DNA from: Streptomyces erythrochromogenes
GTDB taxonomy: Bacteria > Actinomycetota > Actinomycetes > Streptomycetales > Streptomycetaceae
Assembly: GCF_036170895.1 (NCBI RefSeq)
Contig: NZ_CP108036.1
Location: 7,909,501 to 7,973,500 of the forward strand
Direction: 5' to 3'
Length of the DNA: 64,000 nt
Both the position numbers and the translations under genes were made by a program. The notes beneath the pieces were generated by a model. That model was not told the DNA's origin, did no database searches, and was given only the letters and a program-made list of their open reading frames with translations. Position 1 is the first letter of the stretch; each line of letters opens with the position of its first letter. This document shows, one piece after another, positions 25,497 to 36,998 of this stretch.

Positions 25497-26318
25497 TCAT
25501 ACCTCGCGCCACCGCGCCATGGCCCAGGAGAAGGCCCCGAAGAGCACCAGTCCGACGGCCACCGCGACGAGCAGCCACGGTCCCACCGGAGTCTCGGCGA
25601 ACGACCTCAGGGTGTCGTCGAGCCCCTTCGCCTGCCCCGGGTCGTAGCGCAGCGCCGCGTACACGACGAAGCCGCCGGCCGCCGCGAACACGGCCCCGCG
25701 GGCCAGCCCGCCGCTCACCCCGAGGAAGTCGACCGCCTTGCGCGAGCCCTCAGAGGCCCCGCCCATGGCGAGGTGCTTGCGGAAGCGGCGTCGCGCCGCC
25801 TGTACCGCGATGACCACGCCCGCGATGGCGATCCCGAGCCCTGCGGCACCCACCAGCCACTGGCCGGCGGGCAGGCCGAGCGTCTTGGCGGTCATGTCAC
25901 GCGACTGCTCGTCCCCGGAGCGCCCGCCGCCGCCCGATGCGAACACGAGGACGGAGAAGGCCGCCACCGCGTAGAACACGCACCGGCCCGCCGAGGCCAG
26001 CCGTTTGGTGGCCTTGTCGCCGTCCGGCCCGGCCGCGCCGAACACCGCCTCCGACAGCCGCCACAGCATCATGCACACGAGACCGATGCCGACGGCCCAG
26101 ATGAGGACGGAGCCGAAGGGCTTGTCCGCGAGCTCCTGGAGGGCGCCCTGCCGGTCGGCCTCCCGGCCGCCGCCACCGAAGGCGACGCGGACGGCCAGGA
26201 TCCCGATCAGCCCGTACAGCACCCCGCGCGCCACCAGCCCGCAGCGTGCCGTGACCTCCCGGAGCGTGCCGCCGCGCGACGCGGTCCGGGCGCCCTTTCT
26301 CGCCGTCACCCCGCTCAT
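25497..26318 (-). CDS. DUF1206 integral membrane protein
   Basis: Membrane protein of 273 residues built of three similar two-helix repeats, each with a helix such as GLVARGVLYGLIGILAVRVAF, GRCVFYAVAAFSVLVFASG or GGLARGAVFAAAGGFVVYAAL followed by a charged loop. This matches the DUF1206 domain architecture common in actinobacteria. Its function is unknown. It lies 5 bases downstream of the SRPBCC gene on the same strand, so the two are probably co-transcribed. Confidence 0.85.
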   Translation of the reverse strand: MSGVTARKGARTASRGGTLREVTARCGLVARGVLYGLIGILAVRVAFGGGGREADRQGALQELADKPFGSVLIWAVGIGLVCMMLWRLSEAVFGAAGPDGDKATKRLASAGRCVFYAVAAFSVLVFASGGGGRSGDEQSRDMTAKTLGLPAGQWLVGAAGLGIAIAGVVIAVQAARRRFRKHLAMGGASEGSRKAVDFLGVSGGLARGAVFAAAGGFVVYAALRYDPGQAKGLDDTLRSFAETPVGPWLLVAVAVGLVLFGAFSWAMARWREV

Positions 26319-26323
26319 CGCGC

Positions 26324-26773
26324 TCAGACCTCGCCGCGCCAGGCGCCCGTCTCGACCCCGCGGGACTCGATGAACAGCTTGAACCGCTTCAGATCGCCGT
26401 TGACCTGGCGTTTGACGAAGCCGAGCTTGTCGGCGGCGGCCTCGGCGATGCCGTCGGGCACCCAGTTCATGTGCAGGACGACCTTGGTGGTGGTCGCGTC
26501 GATCGGCTGGAAGGTGACGAGCCCGGCCTGGCGGGCCTCACCGTCGACCGTCATCCACGCGACGCGCCGGTCCGGGAGCTGCTCGGTGATCTGCGCGTCG
26601 AACTCGCGCCGGACCCCGTTCACGTTCGTCACCCAGTGGGTGAGCGTGTCACTGCGCTGGTCGATGCGCTCGACCCCCTCCATGAACGCGGGGAAGTCCT
26701 CGAACTGCGTCCACTGGTTGTAGGCCGTGCGTACCGGAACGTTGACCTCGACATACTCCTCGACGTGCGACAT
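26324..26773 (-). CDS. SRPBCC-family (START-like) cyclase/dehydrase
   Basis: Ligand-binding fold protein of 149 residues. It starts MSHVEEYVEVNVPVRTAY, followed by WTQFEDFPAFMEGVERI and HWVTNVNGVRREFDAQI, the pattern of the polyketide cyclase/coenzyme-Q binding COQ10 branch. Stand-alone family members bind hydrophobic molecules; the ligand is unknown. The ATG at 26773 has GGAAGGGG upstream and is preferred over a GTG two codons earlier. It is first in an apparent two-gene operon with the DUF1206 protein. Confidence 0.85.
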   Translation of the reverse strand: MSHVEEYVEVNVPVRTAYNQWTQFEDFPAFMEGVERIDQRSDTLTHWVTNVNGVRREFDAQITEQLPDRRVAWMTVDGEARQAGLVTFQPIDATTTKVVLHMNWVPDGIAEAAADKLGFVKRQVNGDLKRFKLFIESRGVETGAWRGEV

Positions 26774-26897
26774 GCGCACCCCTTCCGCGTCTTCGGGCGT
26801 CCGTCTGGACGTCTCGTGGCGCGGCTACCCCGACCCTCGGGCACCATGCACCCGCACGGTCCGTGTACGGCCGACGACGCAGGGCACACGCGGGTGC

Positions 26898-27305
26898 ATG
26901 ACCGTACTCAAGACCAGCGTGATCGTCCTGGACTGCGCAGAACCCGAGCCACTGGCCCGCTTCTACGCGGAACTGCTCGGCGCGACGGCGGGCCCGGCCC
27001 CCGACGACGGCGAGCTGTTCCTCGTCACCGGCGGCGCCGGCGTGCTGCTCGGCATCCGCCGCGACCCGCAGCACACACCGCCGAGCTGGCCGCTGCCGGA
27101 GGGCTCCCAGCAGGTCCACCTGCGGATCCTGGTGGCGGAGGACTCCCTCGACGAGGCCGAGCGCGAGGCCGTCGCGCTCGGCGCGCGCCCGGTGGCGGCG
27201 GAGGAGGACGGCACCCGCCCGGACAACCGCACGACCCTGCGCCGCTACGCGGACCCGGCGGGCCACGCGTTCGTCCTCGCGTCCGTCCGGTCGGCCGGCA
27301 GCTGA
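26898..27305 (+). CDS. VOC-superfamily (glyoxalase-like) protein
   Basis: Protein of 135 residues with two beta-alpha-beta-beta-beta modules. The first contains VIVLDCAEPEPLARFYAELLG, and the second ends RRYADPAGHAFVLAS. Potential metal ligands (a His in QVHLRIL, a Glu or Asp) are only partly conserved, so the reaction is unclear. Such proteins include glyoxalases, dioxygenases and drug-binding immunity proteins. The gene diverges from the SRPBCC/DUF1206 pair. Confidence 0.82.
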   Translation: MTVLKTSVIVLDCAEPEPLARFYAELLGATAGPAPDDGELFLVTGGAGVLLGIRRDPQHTPPSWPLPEGSQQVHLRILVAEDSLDEAEREAVALGARPVAAEEDGTRPDNRTTLRRYADPAGHAFVLASVRSAGS

Positions 27306-27439
27306 CCGGTGACCGCCCTCCATCCGCCCACGGCCCTGCTGCTGCCGCTGCGGCAGGACCTCGAACGCGCCGATGGGCAGGGCGGGCCGACGCGTCTGGA
27401 GAAGCGTCAGGCTCGGCTCGACCAGGCCGTGGGGGGCTC

Positions 27440-27760
27440 ATGGAACGGGGCGCGGAGGAACGAGACGGTGCGGAGCGGGAGCTGAACGCGTACGAGCGGG
27501 TCCTCGCGGAGGACCGTCGGGTCATGCGCGAGCTGCTCCGGGTCAGTACCGGCGGCGCCCATGCCGGTCTCGCCATGACGATTCTGATCGTGACCCTGGT
27601 CGCTTCCGTGGGCGGCGTCCGGTGGGCCCTGATCGCCGGTGCAGCGGTCGCGTCCTGGTTCACTGCGGCCCTGTGGACGGCTGCCCGCGGCGGCCTGGGC
27701 GGACGGGCCGCGGCCAGGCGCGCCTACTTCCTGACGTTCGGCTGGGGCAGTTGGCTGTGA
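27440..27760 (+). CDS. small two-helix membrane protein of unknown function
   Basis: Protein of 106 residues. A charged N-terminal helix (ELNAYERVLAEDRRVMRELL) precedes two membrane segments (GLAMTILIVTLVASVGG and WALIAGAAVASWFTAALW). ATG at 27440 has GGGGGG upstream. I do not recognise a family; the order of charged coiled helix then two membrane helices resembles small stress-related membrane proteins. An unassigned GTG frame between 27309 and 27485 overlaps it and is not considered real. Confidence 0.6.
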   Translation: MERGAEERDGAERELNAYERVLAEDRRVMRELLRVSTGGAHAGLAMTILIVTLVASVGGVRWALIAGAAVASWFTAALWTAARGGLGGRAAARRAYFLTFGWGSWL

Positions 27761-27803
27761 CCGCGGGGCGTTCGAGGAGCCGCCCGCGTGCGCAGCCGGC
27801 CCG

Positions 27804-28014
27804 GTCGGCGTAGAGGGGGCCGGTCTGCCGTCCGAGGTCCCGGCGGCATGCGACGACCTCGACCCCGAGCACGTGGTTCAGGCATCGAGCGGGGGAACTG
27901 GACACGGCGCGAGCCGGACAGTGGAACAAGGACCCGGACGCGGCCTTCTACGTCGCACTGTTCCAGCGCGCTGCCCAGCCCGCGATCCGGCGCGGCTGCC
28001 TCGTCTGCACCTGA
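27804..28014 (+). pseudogene. possible gene remnant with one frameshift
   Basis: Two adjoining plus-strand frames read like one protein tail: VPAACDDLDPEHVVQASS up to about 27892, then ELDTARAGQWNKDPDAAFYVALFQR to a TGA at 28012-28014. A single-base shift would join them. There is no start or ribosome site, so it is probably a decayed 3' fragment. Family not recognised. Confidence 0.3.
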
Positions 28015-28022
28015 GGAGCCGG

Positions 28023-28685
28023 TCAGCCGTAGGTGATCGTCACCTCGCGGAAGCCCAGGGAGCGCAGGAGGCCCTCCAGCATCGACGTCGTGTTCTTCTC
28101 GGCGCGTTCGGCGAGGCCACCGGTGCGGGCGGCCTCGTCTATGTGCTGCACGGCGAGCTTCTGTACTGCCTGTTCGCCGGCCGGGTTGTCGGAGAACAGG
28201 TCGCCGATGCGGTCCAGCAGGCCGCGCTGCTTGGACACCGCGTACGAGCGGTTCGGGTCGAGGGCCGCCGTGCCGAGTTCCGCGTGCGGCAGCCGGATCG
28301 AGGCCGCGGTGCGGTCCTCGTTCACGGTGACGCTGCGCTCGTCCAGCGCGCCCATGTCGACGTAGCCGCTGACCGTGCCGGCGCCCACGTACAGGGTGCG
28401 GGTCCCGCGGATCGCGTCCGGGAGGAAGGCCGCGTCCTTCTCCAGGTCCACGACCACCTGGAAGTTGCCGACGGCCGCCTCGTAACGGTCCATGTCCTGG
28501 ACCGACTTGAGCAGCGCCGGACCCGATCGGTCCCGGGTGTCCTCGCCGAAGAGGCCGCCGAACCCCGGAACCAGACTGAAGCGCTCCACGAGCACGATCA
28601 GCACCACGACCACCGCCACGCCGGCGGCGATCCGCCCCCACATCGGGCGCCGCGTGCCGCCCGGCCGATCCGAAGAGGTTTCCAT
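28023..28685 (-). CDS. DUF4230 membrane-anchored protein
   Basis: Protein of 220 residues with an N-terminal membrane anchor (WGRIAAGVAVVVVLIVLVERF, about 16-36). The extracytoplasmic domain has YEAAVGNFQVVVDLEKD, LYVGAGTVSGYVDMGAL and SIRLPHAELGTAALDP, the layout of DUF4230 proteins. Function unknown. It precedes a GHKL ATPase gene on the same strand, but with a 50-base gap and no clear coupling. Confidence 0.82.
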   Translation of the reverse strand: METSSDRPGGTRRPMWGRIAAGVAVVVVLIVLVERFSLVPGFGGLFGEDTRDRSGPALLKSVQDMDRYEAAVGNFQVVVDLEKDAAFLPDAIRGTRTLYVGAGTVSGYVDMGALDERSVTVNEDRTAASIRLPHAELGTAALDPNRSYAVSKQRGLLDRIGDLFSDNPAGEQAVQKLAVQHIDEAARTGGLAERAEKNTTSMLEGLLRSLGFREVTITYG

Positions 28686-28736
28686 GTCCCGCGGATACCC
28701 CGTGGGGGCGGCTCCACTACGCCGGGGCGGCGCCGG

Positions 28737-29198
28737 CTACGGACCGGTGGGCCTGCCGGACACCAGCCGGGCGGCCTCGATCTCGGCCCAGACGGCCTTC
28801 CCGTCCGCGTGCGCGTCCGCGCCCCAGCGGTCGGACAGCCGCTCCACTATGTGGAGGCCGTGCCCGCCCGGGACGCCGCGCCGCGGTGCCGGGTCGCGGC
28901 GGGGGAGCGTCGTCGTGCCGTCGCACACCTCGATGCGCAGCACCTTCCCGGCCGTGAGCACGAGCTCGTGGCAGCCGTCCGCGTGCAGCGACGCGTTCGT
29001 CAGCAGCTCGGACACGAGGAGCAGGGTGTCCTCGGCGGTCTCGGTGCCGTCCCAGCCCCAGTCCCGCAGGGCCTGGCGCGTGAAGTCGCGCCCCTTGGCC
29101 ACTGCGCCGCGGACGCCCGTCAGGGCGAGCCGGCGGCGCTGCCCCGCGGCGGGTACGACACTCACAGGATCACCCGTTTCCGGTCCGACGGTCTCCAC
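28737..29198 (-). CDS. RsbW-like ATP-binding regulator
   Basis: GHKL-ATPase protein of 153 residues. The N-box is LLLVSELLTNASLHADG (about 59-75), followed by IEVCDGTT and the G-box GGHGLHIVERLSDRWG. This matches the large Streptomyces family of stand-alone anti-sigma or STAS kinases. GTG at 29198 is used; there is no strong ribosome site. It is one of three ATP-binding regulators within about 4 kb, near the SigB/F-type sigma operon, and may act on that sigma factor or on one of the STAS proteins. Confidence 0.82.
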   Translation of the reverse strand: METVGPETGDPVSVVPAAGQRRRLALTGVRGAVAKGRDFTRQALRDWGWDGTETAEDTLLLVSELLTNASLHADGCHELVLTAGKVLRIEVCDGTTTLPRRDPAPRRGVPGGHGLHIVERLSDRWGADAHADGKAVWAEIEAARLVSGRPTGP

Positions 29199-29346
29199 TG
29201 AGCTCTCTCACCCCCGCGTTGACACTGGTCTCTGTCACAGGCGTATGCCCGGCGCGGCACGATCGATGTACGGGACCGTCCACGCACCGCCGGCGACTCT
29301 CGTGGCCGTCCTGGCAAGCGCAGGACATTGTAGGCGACGACCGGTC

Positions 29347-30306
29347 TCAGGGCGTGGCCGCGTGCAGCCGCAGCGTGAAGCCGCGCTCCGTGGCGCGGAC
29401 CTCCACCAGGTCGCAGAGCTGGTGGATCATCCACAGACCGCGGCCCCCGTGGGCCGAGGCCAGGGAGGGGCGCCGCCGGCCGGCCAGCGGGTCCGCCAGC
29501 CGGCCGCCGTCGTGGATCTCGGCGACGACCCCCGCAGCGGACCCGGCGACGGTCCACAGGCGCAGCGTGCCCTTCCCGCCACCGTGGGAGAGGGAATTCG
29601 CCGCGGCCTCGCTGATCGCCATGACCAGGTCGCTGCGCCGTGCCGGGGTCAGCGCGGTGCCGCGCGCCCAGCCCTCGGCGTACTCGCGTACCTCGGCCAG
29701 CCCTCCGTGGGCGTACGCGAGCCGGGCGACCGGGCCGTCGGGCTCGGGCAGCGGGCCGTCCAGGTCCGCCGTGACCCGCGCGGCGTCGGCGTAGGCGGGG
29801 CTCGGCAGGTCCCGGCCCTGCTCGATGAGCGCGGGGTGGGTGCGCCGGGCGTCGCTCACCACGGCGGGAGCCAGCCCGACCACGTCGTACGGGCACAGGA
29901 CGGTGGCGGGGCGGCCCGCGAAGGCCGTGTTGATGAGGGCCTCGTGGCGGGTGGCCTCCAGCACTTCGGCGGGGGAGCGGCCGGGCCAGATCGGTTCGCC
30001 GACGATCCGCGCCGCCCGGCCCGCGTGCCGGTCGGCGAACTCCTGGAGGGCGGCCAGGATGCGACCGGGATTGCGGCCCAGCTCCGTCATGTCTGTCCAG
30101 GTGATCCCGGCGCCGCCGCCCGCGCCGAGGCTCTCGCGCAGGGCGTCCAGGTGCTGCCCGGGCACGGCGACGAGCACCGGCTCGTCGGCCGCGAGGGCGC
30201 CCCGCACGAAGCCGCCCACCCCCGCCACGTACTCGGTGAGGTCCCGGTAGAAGAGGGCGGGATGAACGAAGGCCCCAGGCCCGGCGGGCGCAGGAACAGT
30301 GATCAT
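29347..30306 (-). CDS. MEDS-domain sensor fused to anti-sigma-type ATPase
   Basis: Protein of 319 residues. The N-terminal sensory domain (about 10-170) matches the MEDS/DcmR-type pattern: HPALFYRDLTEYVAGVGGFV, VAVPGQHLDALRE, and YDVVGLAPAVVSDARRTHPAL. The C-terminal GHKL-ATPase (about 205-315) has AISEAAANSLSHGGGKG and GRGLWMIHQLCDLVEV. The ATG overlaps the STAS gene stop as ATGA. It is the third gene of a sigma-STAS-sensor operon and is the likely anti-sigma or kinase component, with a built-in sensor for an unknown signal. Confidence 0.85.
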   Translation of the reverse strand: MITVPAPAGPGAFVHPALFYRDLTEYVAGVGGFVRGALAADEPVLVAVPGQHLDALRESLGAGGGAGITWTDMTELGRNPGRILAALQEFADRHAGRAARIVGEPIWPGRSPAEVLEATRHEALINTAFAGRPATVLCPYDVVGLAPAVVSDARRTHPALIEQGRDLPSPAYADAARVTADLDGPLPEPDGPVARLAYAHGGLAEVREYAEGWARGTALTPARRSDLVMAISEAAANSLSHGGGKGTLRLWTVAGSAAGVVAEIHDGGRLADPLAGRRRPSLASAHGGRGLWMIHQLCDLVEVRATERGFTLRLHAATP

Positions 30307-30635
30307 GCTGCGACCTCCAGCGCGGCGCACTCGTCCGGGAACATCTCCACTATCTTGCGGAGCGAGTATGGCGGGTCGTGGAGCAGCAGGCGCCGCCCCT
30401 GCCCGCTGAAGTCCACCGACGCCCGTACGAGTGCCGCGACGGCGGCCGGGTCGAGGAAGACCACCGCGGAGAGATCGAGGTGCACGACGGGGCCGGGGAT
30501 TTCGGCCACCACGCCGAGGGCGCCGGCCAGCGCCTGCCGGGTGTCGAGGTCGCAGCTGCCGCTCAGGCGCGCGCCGGGGCGGCCCGGCAGCGGCAGGGCG
30601 GTCAGCGGCGCGGTCGCGCCCGTACTCGGCGTCAT
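30303..30635 (-). CDS. STAS-domain protein lacking the usual phospho-serine
   Basis: Single STAS domain of 110 residues: RLSGSCDLDTRQALAGAL, then HLDLSAVVFLDPAAVAALVRA. At the position where anti-sigma antagonists carry DS(S/T) this protein has DPA, so it cannot be phosphorylated in the standard way. It lies 12 bases after the sigma gene and overlaps the MEDS-ATPase gene (ATGA). It may be a constitutively active antagonist or a structural adaptor of the ATPase. Operon position is clear; mechanism is inferred. Confidence 0.82.
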   Translation of the reverse strand: MTPSTGATAPLTALPLPGRPGARLSGSCDLDTRQALAGALGVVAEIPGPVVHLDLSAVVFLDPAAVAALVRASVDFSGQGRRLLLHDPPYSLRKIVEMFPDECAALEVAA

Positions 30636-30647
30636 CGGTGCGGGGGC

Positions 30648-31592
30648 CTACGCCGTGAGCATGCCGGCGCGCAGCCGTGCCAGCGTCCGGGACAGCAGGC
30701 GGGAGACCTGCATCTGCGAGATGCCCAGTTCGGCACCGATCTCGGCCTGGGTCCTGTCCTGGCCGAAGCGCATCTGCAGGATGCGCCGGTCGCGTTCGTC
30801 GAGCTGCTCCAGCAGGGGCGCGAGGGTGTGGAACTCCTCGAAGAGCTCCATGGCGGGGTCGACGTCGCCGAGGCGTTCCGCCAGCGGCCGGGCCGCCCGG
30901 TTCGCCGTGGACGGCGCGTCGTCGTCCGCGCCCGCGGCGTCCAGGGAGCCGCTCGTGTAGCCGTTCGCGGCCACGAGCCCGTCGATGACCTCGTCCTCGG
31001 ACAGCTCCAGGTGCTGGGCGACCTCCTTGACCGTCGGCGCCCGGCCCAGGACGTCGGTCAGGGCCTCCTGCGCCTTGGCGAGCTCCGTACGGAGCTCCTG
31101 CAGTCGCCGCGGCACGTGCACGGCCCAGGTGGTGTCGCGGAAGTACCGCTTGATCTCGCCCGTGATGTACGGCAGGGCGAGCGTGGAGAACTCGACCTCG
31201 CGGTCGAGGTCGTAGCGGTCGATGGCCTTGATCAGGCCGATGGTCCCCACCTGGATGATGTCGTCCATGTCCAGGCCGCCGCCGAGCACGCGGGCCCGGA
31301 AGCGCCGTGCGGCGAACTGCACCAGCGAGAGGTTCATCTCGATCAGGGTGTTGCGGGTGTACTGGTACTCGCGCGTGCCCTCCTCCAGTGCCTGCAGCCG
31401 CCGGAAGAAGTGCCGCGACAGCTCACGCGCGTCGGAGGGCGCCATCTCGCGGGCGTTCTCCACCCGCGCCAGGGCCTCGTCCTGCATCAGCTCTTCGTCG
31501 CGCGCCGGTGCTCCCGGGTCCTCTCGGTCACCTACGGGGACGTGCACGTCGGTTCCACGAATGGGGGCTACAACGGTGGCCGAGCGAGACAT
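30648..31592 (-). CDS. SigB/SigF/SigG-family RNA polymerase sigma factor
   Basis: Group 3 sigma factor of 314 residues with regions 2, 3 and 4. Region 2 has NLSLVQFAARRFRARVLGGG, DDIIQVGTIGLIKAIDRYD and FSTLALPYITGEIKRYFRD. Region 3 has VPRRLQELRTELAKAQEAL. Region 4 has LDERDRRILQMRFGQDRTQ, AEIGAELGISQMQVSRLLS. This is the stress/development class controlled by partner switching in Streptomyces. The ATG has GGGAGGGAG upstream. It leads an operon with a STAS protein and a MEDS-ATPase, which are its probable regulators. Which of the several paralogues it is cannot be decided here. Confidence 0.94.
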   Translation of the reverse strand: MSRSATVVAPIRGTDVHVPVGDREDPGAPARDEELMQDEALARVENAREMAPSDARELSRHFFRRLQALEEGTREYQYTRNTLIEMNLSLVQFAARRFRARVLGGGLDMDDIIQVGTIGLIKAIDRYDLDREVEFSTLALPYITGEIKRYFRDTTWAVHVPRRLQELRTELAKAQEALTDVLGRAPTVKEVAQHLELSEDEVIDGLVAANGYTSGSLDAAGADDDAPSTANRAARPLAERLGDVDPAMELFEEFHTLAPLLEQLDERDRRILQMRFGQDRTQAEIGAELGISQMQVSRLLSRTLARLRAGMLTA

Positions 31593-31822
31593 GTTGGCCG
31601 CTCCCTCCCGATTGACTGCGGCTGCCGTCGCGCTTCTGCCCCGTCATTGCGTTTCCACACACCTCGATCGCGGCGAGTTTTTCCCCGCGTCCGCGCCGGG
31701 CCGCCGCGGGGGCGCCGGGCCGACCCGGGGGCGCCGGGCCGACCCGGGGGACGAGCGCCGCCGCGATGAGCAGGCATACTCCCTTGACGACGACGTACAG
31801 ACGGCGATCCGTGGAGGCGGAC

Positions 31823-32167
31823 ATGAGCGGATTCGGGGACGCGTACCAGCCCGGCGTGGTGGGGGAGGGCTACCCGGCGGGGGACGGCTGGGTGGTGGCG
31901 GCGCACGGCGAGCTGGACCAGGACACGCTGAACCCGCTGGAAGAGGCGCTCACCGCGGCCGCCGGCCGGCACGCGACGGTGGTTCTGGACGCCGGCTCCA
32001 TCACCTTCGGGGACTCCTCGTTCCTGAACCTGCTCCTGCGCCTGCACCACCTCACCGGGCTGCGCATCGCCGCCCCGGGCGAGCAGCTGCGCCGGCTCTT
32101 CGCCGTGACCGGCGCGGACACCGTCCTCTCCCTGCACGCGAGTGTCGAGGACGCCCTCGCGGCGTGA
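31823..32167 (+). CDS. STAS-domain anti-sigma factor antagonist
   Basis: STAS protein of 114 residues: WVVAAHGELDQDTLNPLEEAL, then VLDAGSITFGDSSFLNLLLRL with the standard DSS phosphorylation segment, then LRRLFAVTGAD. ATG 31823 has GGAGG eight bases upstream. It is convergent with an RsbW-like ATPase gene (42-base gap) and divergent from the sigma operon, so it is a plausible antagonist for any of the neighbouring ATPases. Confidence 0.86.
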   Translation: MSGFGDAYQPGVVGEGYPAGDGWVVAAHGELDQDTLNPLEEALTAAAGRHATVVLDAGSITFGDSSFLNLLLRLHHLTGLRIAAPGEQLRRLFAVTGADTVLSLHASVEDALAA

Positions 32168-32209
32168 ACCGGTCCGCCCGGCGAGCCTCCTGCGTACGGG
32201 CCGGCCGGC

Positions 32210-32647
32210 TCACACGTCGGCCCTGTGCGGGTCCGGGCCGCCGGCCGGCCGGAAACAGGCGGTGATCGCCTTGCCGCCGTGGCACGAGTGGACGTCCAGG
32301 GAGTCGGCCAGGGCGCTGACGATGCCCAGCCCGCGGCCGGACGTGGCATTCGCGTCGGCCCCGGTGGTCCGGGCGCGGGGCAGCCGCGGATCGCCGTCGG
32401 CGACGCTGACGTGGAGGCAGCGGCCGTCCCAGGTCAGCACCAGGTGCGCGGTGCCGACGGCGTGCAGGTGGGCGTTGGTGACCAGTTCGGAGACGCAGAG
32501 CAGCACGGAGTGCACGGTGTCGGCCGCCGAAGCGTTCCACGGCAGGGACGCCAGATGCGCCGCGGTCCACTGCCGCGCCGCCCGGACGCCCTCCGAGATC
32601 GGGAACGAACGTGCCCAGCCGACCGCCTTGACTGCCAATGTCCTCAC
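32210..32647 (-). CDS. RsbW-like ATP-binding regulator
   Basis: GHKL-ATPase of 145 residues. VLLCVSELVTNAHLHAVG is the N-box helix, VSVADGDPRLPR the ATP-lid region, and GRGLGIVSALADSLDVHSC the G-box. The GTG start at 32647 is chosen from domain length; a longer upstream frame would add a Gly/Arg-rich tail. A sigma-B-type promoter candidate lies about 40-60 bases upstream on the same strand, suggesting control by the stress sigma factor nearby. It probably inhibits a sigma factor or phosphorylates a STAS partner. Confidence 0.83.
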   Translation of the reverse strand: MRTLAVKAVGWARSFPISEGVRAARQWTAAHLASLPWNASAADTVHSVLLCVSELVTNAHLHAVGTAHLVLTWDGRCLHVSVADGDPRLPRARTTGADANATSGRGLGIVSALADSLDVHSCHGGKAITACFRPAGGPDPHRADV

Positions 32648-32684
32648 CCCTTTTCCATCTTTGTGCCGTCCGATACCGGTTCGT

Positions 32685-32709
32685 CTACCCGGAGTCCGCG
32701 GCGACATCC
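32685..32709 (-). promoter_or_regulatory. candidate sigma-B-type promoter for the ATPase gene
   Basis: On the minus strand GGAT (complement of 32706-32709) and GGGTAG (complement of 32685-32690) are separated by 15 bases, close to the Streptomyces sigma-B/F pattern GNNT-N14-16-GGGTA(C/T). The expected transcript start is near 32678, about 30 bases before the GTG at 32647. The remaining bases up to 32981 hold no other recognisable element. Confidence 0.4.
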
Positions 32710-32981
32710 GGGGATTCCCGAAGCGCCCTGGGGAAACGTGAGTTCGGGCCCGGCCCGCCCGGGATCACCGGCAACCCCCCTTCCGCGGATTCCGGATGCG
32801 CCGCCCCCGGAGTGATCGACCGTGCTCCACCGCACCTCCGACGGCGTTAGCCTTCACCGGACCGGTGCTGCGGCGAGGCGGGTGCCCGCCGGAGCCGGGT
32901 GCTCCGGCATGCCCTGGTGCCGGGGTGGCCTGTCCTGTTCCGCGTGTCGGCGCGGTTTGGTATCGAGAGTGAGGGTGACGG

Positions 32982-36994
<4,013 letters not shown>

Positions 36995-36998
<4 letters not shown>

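Noticed and set aside
27309..27485. GTG-started 58-residue frame between the VOC and membrane protein genes
   Set aside because: It overlaps the better supported 106-residue gene, lacks a ribosome site and resembles no family.
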